NCBI GenBank assembly: GCA_016288355.1
Contig: JAEEYY010000043.1
Coordinates: 1 to 6,769 of the forward strand
DNA: 6,769 nt
Direction: 5' to 3'
Origin: Synergistes sp.
Lineage (GTDB): Bacteria > Synergistota > Synergistia > Synergistales > Synergistaceae
This document shows, piece after piece, positions 1-5,071 of this stretch. Each line of letters starts with the position of its first letter. Position 1 is the stretch's first letter. The position numbers and the translations under genes are program-made. The notes beneath the pieces are model-generated. The model was not told the DNA's origin. It searched no databases and saw only the letters and a list, made by a program, of their open reading frames with translations.

Positions 1-221
1 GCTTCTGTTACCTTCTGGAAGGTCTCCCTCTCATGCGACGCATAGCCCTTTACGGTCTCTACCAGATTGGGGATCAGGTCGAACCTTCTCTTGAGCTGGA
101 CGTCTATGCCGCTCCATGCTTCGGCCGTAAGATTCTTGAGCTTAACCAGCCTGTTATAGGTAGACATAAGCCAGAGACCGATAACTGCGATAATCGCAAC
201 GACAATAATTACTGCAACCAC
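1..221 (-). CDS. lemA: LemA family protein, N-terminal part (partial)
   Basis: About 73 N-terminal residues are present; the rest runs off the left edge. The protein opens with a hydrophobic segment (residues 1-20, VAVIIVVAIIAVIGLWLM) that should be a single N-terminal membrane anchor. It continues with the LemA-family signature: YNRLVKLKN, then AWSGIDVQLKRRFDLIPNLV (about residues 39-58), then ETVKGYASHE. This matches the helical LemA domain, whose molecular role is poorly known; such genes often sit beside htpX or TPM-domain genes, which cannot be checked here. The chosen start is GTG at 221-219, 9 nt after the AGGAG at 235-231. An in-frame TTG at 230-228 touches the ribosome binding site and is too close. 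The ATG at 225-223 is out of frame and soon meets a stop. The family call is firm; the function is not defined by the sequence. Confidence 0.9.
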   Translation of the reverse strand, partial: MVAVIIVVAIIAVIGLWLMSTYNRLVKLKNLTAEAWSGIDVQLKRRFDLIPNLVETVKGYASHERETFQKVTE

Positions 222-230
222 ATCAGCCAA

Positions 231-235
231 CTCCT
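231..235 (-). promoter_or_regulatory. Ribosome binding site of lemA
   Basis: AGGAG on the minus strand (within AAAGGAG) lies 9 nt before the GTG at 221. It decides for GTG over the in-frame TTG directly abutting the site, which would have no spacing. Confidence 0.65.
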
Positions 236-266
236 TTAATGATTATTGTAACTTTTTACAGCCTGC

Positions 267-291
267 AACAGGGGGCAGGACGCCTCCTGTT
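267..291. other. Strong hairpin in the probable lemA leader
   Basis: Positions 267-276 and 282-291 are inverted repeats around a 5-nt loop (277-281). Written as plus-strand RNA this is a 10-bp stem with one G-U pair; on the minus strand the same site becomes an A-C mismatch. Neither side is followed by a T-run, so it is not a classical terminator. If the promoter at 357-386 is used, the hairpin lies within the roughly 130-nt lemA leader. The minus-strand stem contains an AGGAGG-like sequence with no convincing start codon after it. Confidence 0.45.
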
Positions 292-356
292 TCGTCCGGT
301 ACAAAACACCTGTCCGCAGCGCAGGAATCGTTGCGGATATAAAAAATATATGGTTT

Positions 357-386
357 ACTATAGCACGTAGAGAGCCGATTTGTCGA
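357..386 (-). promoter_or_regulatory. Likely sigma-70/sigma-A type promoter for lemA
   Basis: On the minus strand, TCGACA (386-381; 5 of 6 matches to TTGACA) is followed after 18 bp by TATAGT (362-357; 5 of 6 matches to TATAAT). Transcription would start near 350 and give a leader of about 130 nt before lemA. This was found by eye, so a chance match in an AT-rich block is possible. Confidence 0.45.
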
Positions 387-490
387 CGATAAGCGGCAGA
401 TGTTCAACAGTAAATGATCTTTTGCGAAAAAACTGTCTGCATATCGCGCCCTGCGCTGCGGCAAACGGTGCTTTCAGGCTTCACGGGGTC

Positions 491-496
491 AGGAGG
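491..496 (+). promoter_or_regulatory. Ribosome binding site of the L,D-transpeptidase gene
   Basis: AGGAGG lies 9 nt before the ATG at 506 and only 3 nt before the in-frame ATG at 500. This favours 506 and rules out the longer open frame that begins near 380. Confidence 0.75.
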
Positions 497-505
497 AAGA
501 TGCGT

Positions 506-985
506 ATGAAGACTTTTTATCTTTTTTTATCCGCGCTGCTGCTGTTTTTGACTTTTCCTCATGCGGCCTCTTCAGAGGCGCCGCTCTGGCTCAATATACA
601 CAAGAGCGAACATATGCTTTATGTAATGCGGGGCGATAAAACGGTCGAAAAATTCCCTGTGGCTACGGGGAGAGTTTCCGGCAACAAGCAGAAGAGCGGG
701 GACTGTCGTACTCCGGAGGGTGCTTTCAGCGTTGAACAGATACAGAACGCGTCAGGCTGGTCACACGATTTCCACGACGGCAAGGGCGTGATAGCGGGAG
801 CCTACGGCCCCTGGTTCATCAGGCTGAAGACAGGCTGGAAGGGGATAGGCATCCATGGCACGCATGACCCTTCCTCGATAGGACACGACGTCACGGAAGG
901 CTGCATACGGCTCCTCAATAAAGACGTCGACAGACTGAAAAAAGAGTATGTAACAGTGGGAATGAAGGTAGTTATAATTAAATAA
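506..985 (+). CDS. Secreted L,D-transpeptidase (YkuD domain)
   Basis: This 159-residue protein has a signal peptide (MKTFYLFLSALLLFLTF, with likely cleavage near HAA-SSE at residues 19-24) and then a single YkuD domain. The domain begins PLWLNIHKSEHMLYVM and includes the family's TPEGAF segment. Its active-site stretch has IHGTH (H117, H120) and EGCIRL with the predicted nucleophile C133. Family members use this Cys to cleave a peptidoglycan stem peptide at a meso-diaminopimelate-D-Ala bond and form 3-3 cross-links or attach proteins; action outside the membrane is expected. The residue before GC is Glu131-Gly132 instead of the more common His-Gly. No LysM or other wall-binding domain is present and there is no lipobox, so this is a minimal soluble form. 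The open frame extends upstream to 380, but the AGGAGG at 491-496 and the signal peptide fix the start at 506 (500 is possible). The gene is a single cistron ending in the terminator at 1005-1035. Confidence 0.92.
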   Translation: MKTFYLFLSALLLFLTFPHAASSEAPLWLNIHKSEHMLYVMRGDKTVEKFPVATGRVSGNKQKSGDCRTPEGAFSVEQIQNASGWSHDFHDGKGVIAGAYGPWFIRLKTGWKGIGIHGTHDPSSIGHDVTEGCIRLLNKDVDRLKKEYVTVGMKVVIIK

Positions 986-1004
986 GCAGGACTGCCCTTA
1001 GCAT

Positions 1005-1035
1005 AAAAAAGCCGCGGTATATCCGCGGCTTTTTT
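1005..1035. terminator. Bidirectional rho-independent terminator
   Basis: A perfect 7-bp GC stem (GCCGCGG at 1011-1017 with CCGCGGC at 1023-1029, loop TATAT) is flanked by six A on the left and six T on the right. It therefore works as a terminator read from either strand. It ends the transpeptidase gene 20 nt after its stop codon, and it ends purR, which arrives from the other side about 50 nt past its stop. Confidence 0.93.
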
Positions 1036-1082
1036 ATCTCTTCTAATATTGCTGCAAAAGCCCTTGCCGGCTCTGCTCCCAG

Positions 1083-1883
1083 TTAATGCCTGGTGACAGT
1101 GAGTCTGTTTCTGCCTTCCTGGTTGTGGTGCAGCGTAAGCAGAGAATGATATGACGGCACTGATTTTTCCTTTGGCTCGTCATAGGCTATGAAGACCCCG
1201 ATGCCGGCAATTTCCGCCTCGAACTGCCTGGCCATCATCAGCATGCCGGATGCGGTGCTTCCGCCGCGCATGAAATCGTCGATTATCAGGACCCGCGAAC
1301 CGTGCTGAAGCTGGCGTGTTCCTATATACATCGTTTTGACGTCTCCGTTTGCGGTGGGGTAGTGCACGCCTACGGCCGCCCCGTCGCTCGGGCGGTTGCG
1401 GAAGCGGCATACCGCAAGAGGAACGCCCAAAGCATACGCGGTAAACATCGCGATCGGTATGCCCTTTACCTCCGACGTTATTACTATGTCAGGTTCCGTT
1501 TCGGTGAAAAGCGACGCCATGCAGTAGCCCAGAGTCAGCGCAGTTTCCGGGTTGAATATAAGGTCGCTGTAATATATAAGATCTCCCGGCAGATACCTTT
1601 CCGGATCTGAGAGCTTTGCCGCGATATCTGACAGTATCGTCTCCCTGTACTGTGGTGTGCATAAAGGTATGAAACGCGCGCCGCCGCTTCTTCCGCGGTC
1701 GACCTGCATCTGCCCGAAGCCCTCATCTTCCATTGCGGAATTTATAACTTCAACGTCGTCGCTGATAACGGTCTTAGACACGTTGAATTTATTTGCGAGA
1801 TCGGTAAGAGATATGAGTTTTGAAGGAGAAAGCATAAATTTCGCTGCTAATCTGACTAATCTTTCTGTTCTTTGGCCTCTCAT
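1083..1883 (-). CDS. purR: Purine operon repressor PurR (winged helix + PRPP-binding domain)
   Basis: This 266-residue protein matches Bacillus-type PurR, not the LacI-type PurR of enterobacteria. Residues 1-70 form a winged-helix DNA-binding domain; the helix-turn-helix runs about 25-47 (LTDLANKFNVSKTVISDDV). The rest is a phosphoribosyltransferase fold, with PDIVITSEVKGIPIA and the PRPP loop VLIIDDFMRGGSTASG at 198-213. In the family this domain has no enzymatic role: PRPP binding lowers affinity for PurBox operators of purine genes. It is slightly shorter at the C-terminus than the B. subtilis protein (285 residues). The start is ATG at 1883, 8 nt after GGAG at 1895-1892; a GTG at 1892 overlaps the ispE stop and this ribosome binding site and is less likely. 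It is directly downstream of ispE, as in Bacillus, but ends in a terminator instead of continuing into yabJ and spoVG. I noticed no PurBox in the window. Confidence 0.93.
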   Translation of the reverse strand: MRGQRTERLVRLAAKFMLSPSKLISLTDLANKFNVSKTVISDDVEVINSAMEDEGFGQMQVDRGRSGGARFIPLCTPQYRETILSDIAAKLSDPERYLPGDLIYYSDLIFNPETALTLGYCMASLFTETEPDIVITSEVKGIPIAMFTAYALGVPLAVCRFRNRPSDGAAVGVHYPTANGDVKTMYIGTRQLQHGSRVLIIDDFMRGGSTASGMLMMARQFEAEIAGIGVFIAYDEPKEKSVPSYHSLLTLHHNQEGRNRLTVTRH

Positions 1884-1888
1884 TGCTA

Positions 1889-2752
1889 TCACTCCAAGCA
1901 GTCTGTTTTTATTACCCAGTTTTCACGTGTAAAGCGCTCCCCGGCAGTACGAAGAGCTTTTCCGCCGTCGGCGTAGAGCGCGAAAAATGCGCTTCCGCTC
2001 CCGCAGAGCCCCCAGCCAAGAGCCCCGCTTTCTTCGGCGATATGCCCGGCTGTGCCGTACTCATGATGCTTTTCGGCAAGCACGGGGTAAAAATCATTGG
2101 GCAGAAGACCGGTCCGCCCGCCCCTGTATAAGGTCTCAGCGCAGTTTTTTGCTTCAGCTGCCGCCTGGTCTCGGGTAAGCGGCGTATTTCCGTTTTCCCG
2201 CATCTCGTCCAGGGCCGCGTACGCTTCCTTTGTATCGGAAGCCCATGACGGGAAGACCAGAAGCCAGCTCATGCGCGGGACCTGCAAATACGGCGTAAGG
2301 ATCTCTCCTATGCCGGACGCTTCTGCCATTTCGTATTTCCGGGTCAGAAATACAACGTCCGCTCCAAGCCTTCCTGTTTCCTGCGGCGATATCGAAAGAG
2401 CGAAATTGTCGGTGAGCCACGAAAGAAGCGCGGCCGCATTTCCGCTCCCGGCGCCGATGCCGCTGCCGGCCGGGTATTTTTTATCAAGCTTCATTGCAAG
2501 CGCTGGTATATCAGCGCCGCTGAGTCTTGCCGCAAAAAGGGCTTTGGTGACCAAATTCTCTCCTTTCACCTCAAGCCCGCGGACTTCCAAAAAATCACCT
2601 ATAATTTCAGCGCAAGTTGCAGAAATTGTCAACCTTTCTTTGGAATATTTTTTCCAGAATAATGAATACAAATTATGATATCCGTCTGCCCTTTTGGATA
2701 AGATGCGCAGCGTCAGGTTTATTTTTACGGGACAAGGCAGGACGATGCTCAT
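1889..2752 (-). CDS. ispE: 4-diphosphocytidyl-2-C-methyl-D-erythritol kinase (IspE)
   Basis: The 287-residue product is a full-length GHMP-family kinase. IspE uses ATP to phosphorylate the 2-hydroxyl of CDP-methylerythritol in the MEP pathway for isoprenoid precursors, in the cytoplasm. The N-terminus has PVKINLTLRI and RADGYHNLYSLF; K10 matches the E. coli catalytic Lys10. The glycine-rich ATP loop is PAGSGIGAGSGNAA (94-107). LGADVVFL carries D132, matching the catalytic Asp141. The C-terminal GHMP motif is GLCGSGSAFFAL (around 248-259). Departures from common sequences are the loop, where the second Ser of GGGSS is Gly, and a basic stretch FWKKYSKER after the DGYH motif where most members have a different, acidic-rich segment. 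The ATG at 2752 follows AAAAGGAG by 4 nt, a rather short spacing. The gene lies between veg and purR and is separated from veg by a terminator. Confidence 0.93.
   Translation of the reverse strand: MSIVLPCPVKINLTLRILSKRADGYHNLYSLFWKKYSKERLTISATCAEIIGDFLEVRGLEVKGENLVTKALFAARLSGADIPALAMKLDKKYPAGSGIGAGSGNAAALLSWLTDNFALSISPQETGRLGADVVFLTRKYEMAEASGIGEILTPYLQVPRMSWLLVFPSWASDTKEAYAALDEMRENGNTPLTRDQAAAEAKNCAETLYRGGRTGLLPNDFYPVLAEKHHEYGTAGHIAEESGALGWGLCGSGSAFFALYADGGKALRTAGERFTRENWVIKTDCLE
1892..1895 (-). promoter_or_regulatory. Ribosome binding site of purR at the ispE stop codon
   Basis: GGAG (1895-1892) spans the last ispE codon and the first base of its TGA (1891-1889 completes the overlap), 8 nt before the purR ATG at 1883. 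Ribosomes ending on ispE would be placed next to the purR start, which suggests translational coupling. Confidence 0.65.
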
Positions 2753-2777
2753 TTTTCTCCTTTTATGCGTTTCAGGT

Positions 2778-2805
2778 AAAAAAGAGCCCCGGCCTGCGCC
2801 GGGGC
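2778..2805 (-). terminator. Rho-independent terminator after veg
   Basis: Read on the minus strand, a perfect 8-bp stem (2805-2798 with 2793-2786, GCCCCGGC/GCCGGGGC, 4-nt loop) is followed by TC and then six T (2783-2778). It begins 12 nt past the veg stop codon. The ispE start codon is only 25 bp further on. The opposite strand has five T at 2811-2815 but five bases away from the stem, so action in that direction is doubtful. Confidence 0.88.
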
Positions 2806-2817
2806 ATCTGTTTTTCG

Positions 2818-3063
2818 TTAGAAAATGCTCTTTCCGCTCGGCTCAAGCTGCAGCTCTACTTCTTTTGTAAGCAGATCGGTGTAGCTGAATGAGATTATGC
2901 TTTGCTGCGATTCTATAAAGACTGTAAAAAGACTTGGATAAGTCTCTTTTATTATCCCGGTGCGTTCTTCTATCTTACGCCGGCCGTTGGCTGCACGGTA
3001 GGAGATCTTGGCGCCCTTATGCTGGGCTACAGTCTCTCTTATAGCTTCTATAGACATCGCCAT
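2818..3063 (-). CDS. veg: Veg family protein
   Basis: This small protein of 81 residues has the Veg (DUF1021) pattern: an N-terminal helix (SIEAIRETVAQHKGAKISYRA), then NGRRKIEERTGIIKETYPSLF (residues 24-44), then a beta-rich part with SFSYTDLLTKEVEL. B. subtilis Veg has the same length and layout ([22 protein letters not shown]) and has been linked to biofilm gene expression and spore outgrowth; its biochemical role is unclear. The start is taken as ATG at 3063, 8 nt after GGAGG (3076-3072). A GTG at 3072 overlaps the ribosome binding site, and an ATG at 3057 is a less well-spaced alternative. It lies directly upstream of ispE, a common arrangement in Bacillota. It has its own promoter (3092-3120) and terminator (2778-2805), so a short separate transcript is likely. 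Confidence 0.9.
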   Translation of the reverse strand: MAMSIEAIRETVAQHKGAKISYRAANGRRKIEERTGIIKETYPSLFTVFIESQQSIISFSYTDLLTKEVELQLEPSGKSIF

Positions 3064-3091
3064 ACCTACCACCTCCGCCGGTCATTGATAT

Positions 3092-3120
3092 ATTGTACAT
3101 CAAAATCGGCAGAAATGCAA
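3092..3120 (-). promoter_or_regulatory. Probable veg promoter
   Basis: On the minus strand, TTGCAT (3120-3115) and TACAAT (3097-3092) are 17 bp apart. The -10 box matches the consensus at 5 of 6 bases; the -35 box is weaker. Transcription would start near 3085, leaving a leader of about 20 nt with the GGAGG site. The gap between selB and veg (3064-3163) holds nothing else recognisable, and no GC-rich selB terminator is visible in it. Confidence 0.55.
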
Positions 3121-3163
3121 ATCTGGTTTATATACCGGCAGTTATGTTAATTTTTGAAAATTT

Positions 3164-5071
3164 TTACCTTTTTGTAATTATCCGTTTATCCCCGACTCTT
3201 CTTGTAACCCCGATGCCATCTAAATATTCCAGCATCGGCAGCATATACTTCCTGCTGCATCCGGTAGCGTCTCTTATAGCCGCCAATGTAAGATCACCTG
3301 ATATTTCTTCAAGTTTTTTCCTGAAATCCATCTCGACTTCTTTAAGGCAGATAAAAGTGCCGCTGATAAGGGCTATCTCCTTTTTCTCCCTGAGCGAGGA
3401 GATCACGCGCTGCATCGTTTCGTCCGTGATGCCGGCTGCGTTCTTGGCTTCTTCTATCGTAGGCATACTGGCGCCGGCTTTCAGCGCTAATTTTTTTATC
3501 GCTTCTGCCGCTGCGGCAATCTCGTCCTCGTTGAAGGGTTCAAATCCGGCAAGACGCACGCGCTCGTCTTTATACACTATGGCGCCCTGTTTGTCGAAGA
3601 GCTGCAGCAGCCCCCTGGCGAATTTTACATCTGATATGCCAAGCGCCCTTGCGCACTCTTCGGCGGACAGCCCCATCCTTTCGGGGTGTTCCGCATGGAA
3701 TGAGGAAAGGACTCCGGAAAGCTTTTGCTCAAGAAATGCGTATCTTGATCTTGAGAGTATCACAGCGCTGCCGTCTCTGACTATAAAGATCTCCCCGCGT
3801 GCCTCGGAAGGTGAAGCTGCCCGCATCAGCTCAAGAGGCGTCGCTTCGTTGGCCTCCGCCGCGTCCTGCACCGTTATCTCTCCTTTATAGTCGGCAAGCG
3901 CGGCTATCCTTTCCTTAAGCGAGGCGTCGTTTTCCAGTCTTTTCAGGTATTCGGAGAGCGCCTTTTGCGCATGTTTGTTTTTCGGTCTTTCTCCTTCGGC
4001 AGAGAGCACGACGCCCCCTGCCGTCGTAACAAGAGGACTGTAGTTTCGCAGGATGAAATTAGCGCCGATATGCGTCGCCACAGGCGTTTCCGTTATCAGC
4101 TGCGCATTCGCGCTGTCTCCCGGCTTCAGAACGGTGCGGTCGATAAGCGAGAGTCTCGCTACGCTGTCCGATGTGCCTACATGCAGCCTCATGCGCTGCC
4201 AGTGCTTTATCGGTTTTGCGTCGGGAAGCACCTTTACCGAAACGTTTATGCAGTTTGATGAGGTAAAACGCCCCTTTGCCGCTATCACGTCACCTCTTTT
4301 TATGCCGTCCAGCGGAATGCCGGCCAGATTTGCAGCTACGCGCTGCCCGGCCGAAGCCTGCCCTACAGATTCCCCGTGTACCTGCAGAGAACGTACTTTT
4401 GACAGGACTTTCTGCGGCAGTATCTCCACTTCGTCCCCTTCATGCACCTCTCCTTTTATTGCTGTTCCGGTGACGGTGGTACCGAAGCCGGATACGTGGA
4501 ATGCTCTGTCCACAGGCATGAAAAACGGCCCTTTTCTGTCGCGCGGCTTCGCCTTTTCAGTCATCTTCTGAAGTTCGTTTTTAAGCTCGGCTATTCCTGC
4601 TCCTGTCAAAGCGGACACCGGTATGACCGGCTTGTCTTCGAGGAACGTGCCGTGCAAGATATTTTTAACGTCGTCTGTCGCGAGCTCCAGCATATCTTCA
4701 TCGACCAGGTCTGTCTTGTTTATTACCGTGAGCCCGTTTTTTATCCCGAGAAGAGAGAGGATAGCTATGTGCTCGCGAGTCTGAGGCATAACGCCGTCGT
4801 CCGCCGCCACAACCAGCATTACCGCGTCTATGCCGGCAGCCCCCGCCACCATCTGCCTGATGAATTTTTCATGTCCGGGAACGTCAATGATGCTTACCGT
4901 GATGCCCGACGGCAGCTCAAGCGGCGCGAAGCCAAGCTCTATCGTCATGCCGCGCTCTTTCTCTTCGGCGAGACGGTCGCAGTCCACGCCGGTAAGAGCG
5001 CGCACCAGCGCTGTCTTCCCGTGATCGATATGTCCGGATGTGCCTATTACGAAAGGATATTCGTCATGCAT
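3164..5071 (-). CDS. selB: Selenocysteine-specific elongation factor SelB
   Basis: This 635-residue GTPase brings Sec-tRNA(Sec) to the ribosome at UGA codons marked by a SECIS hairpin in the mRNA. The N-terminal G domain is intact: GHIDHGKT (13-20), ERGMTIELGFA (39-49), DVPGHEKF (63-70), NKTD (118-121) and SAL (153-155). Two beta-barrel domains follow (roughly 175-350, including HVSGFGTTVTGT). The last third (about 370-635) is the winged-helix region that in the family binds SECIS RNA, ending in GDKRIITKR. The length agrees with Moorella-type SelB. The ATG lies inside the end of selA (8-nt overlap, ATGCATGA), with only a weak purine-rich site upstream, so translation is probably coupled to selA. 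No in-frame stop or frameshift is seen. Together with selA it predicts selenoproteins and selC/selD elsewhere in the genome. Confidence 0.97.
   Translation of the reverse strand: MHDEYPFVIGTSGHIDHGKTALVRALTGVDCDRLAEEKERGMTIELGFAPLELPSGITVSIIDVPGHEKFIRQMVAGAAGIDAVMLVVAADDGVMPQTREHIAILSLLGIKNGLTVINKTDLVDEDMLELATDDVKNILHGTFLEDKPVIPVSALTGAGIAELKNELQKMTEKAKPRDRKGPFFMPVDRAFHVSGFGTTVTGTAIKGEVHEGDEVEILPQKVLSKVRSLQVHGESVGQASAGQRVAANLAGIPLDGIKRGDVIAAKGRFTSSNCINVSVKVLPDAKPIKHWQRMRLHVGTSDSVARLSLIDRTVLKPGDSANAQLITETPVATHIGANFILRNYSPLVTTAGGVVLSAEGERPKNKHAQKALSEYLKRLENDASLKERIAALADYKGEITVQDAAEANEATPLELMRAASPSEARGEIFIVRDGSAVILSRSRYAFLEQKLSGVLSSFHAEHPERMGLSAEECARALGISDVKFARGLLQLFDKQGAIVYKDERVRLAGFEPFNEDEIAAAAEAIKKLALKAGASMPTIEEAKNAAGITDETMQRVISSLREKKEIALISGTFICLKEVEMDFRKKLEEISGDLTLAAIRDATGCSRKYMLPMLEYLDGIGVTRRVGDKRIITKR

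Larger units (their letters stand above)
222..505. other. Divergent intergenic region between lemA and the L,D-transpeptidase gene
   Basis: This 284-bp stretch separates two divergently transcribed genes. It carries a plausible lemA promoter (357-386, minus), a strong hairpin (267-291), a second short stem (CCGCA/TGCGG around 314-336), an AT-rich block (337-362) and the ribosome binding site of the plus-strand gene (491-496). For the plus-strand gene I see only a weak promoter candidate, TTGCGG at 331-336 and TACTAT at 356-361 with a long 19-bp spacer. The open frames in this region do not look like real proteins. Confidence 0.6.

Noticed and set aside
243..464. 73-codon open frame on the minus strand in the lemA/transpeptidase intergenic region
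   Set aside because: Low-complexity, Cys- and Arg-rich translation without family resemblance; it covers the promoter and hairpin region and has no clear ribosome binding site.
380..505. In-frame upstream extension of the L,D-transpeptidase gene (42 extra residues)
   Set aside because: It has no ribosome binding site, would bury the signal peptide inside the protein, and does not resemble the family; AGGAGG at 491-496 fixes the start near 506.
2097..2678. 193-codon plus-strand open frame opposite ispE
   Set aside because: Antisense shadow of ispE, with no ribosome binding site or recognisable domain.
3064..3163. Possible selC (tRNA-Sec) or selB terminator between selB and veg
   Set aside because: The gap is too short and AT-rich for a tRNA, no cloverleaf arms or CCA end are visible, and the only inverted repeat is made of A/T pairs.
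3093..3890. 265-codon open frame on the plus strand opposite the end of selB
   Set aside because: It is the antisense shadow of a clearly conserved selB; the Ser/Ala-rich translation matches no family and it overlaps the veg promoter.
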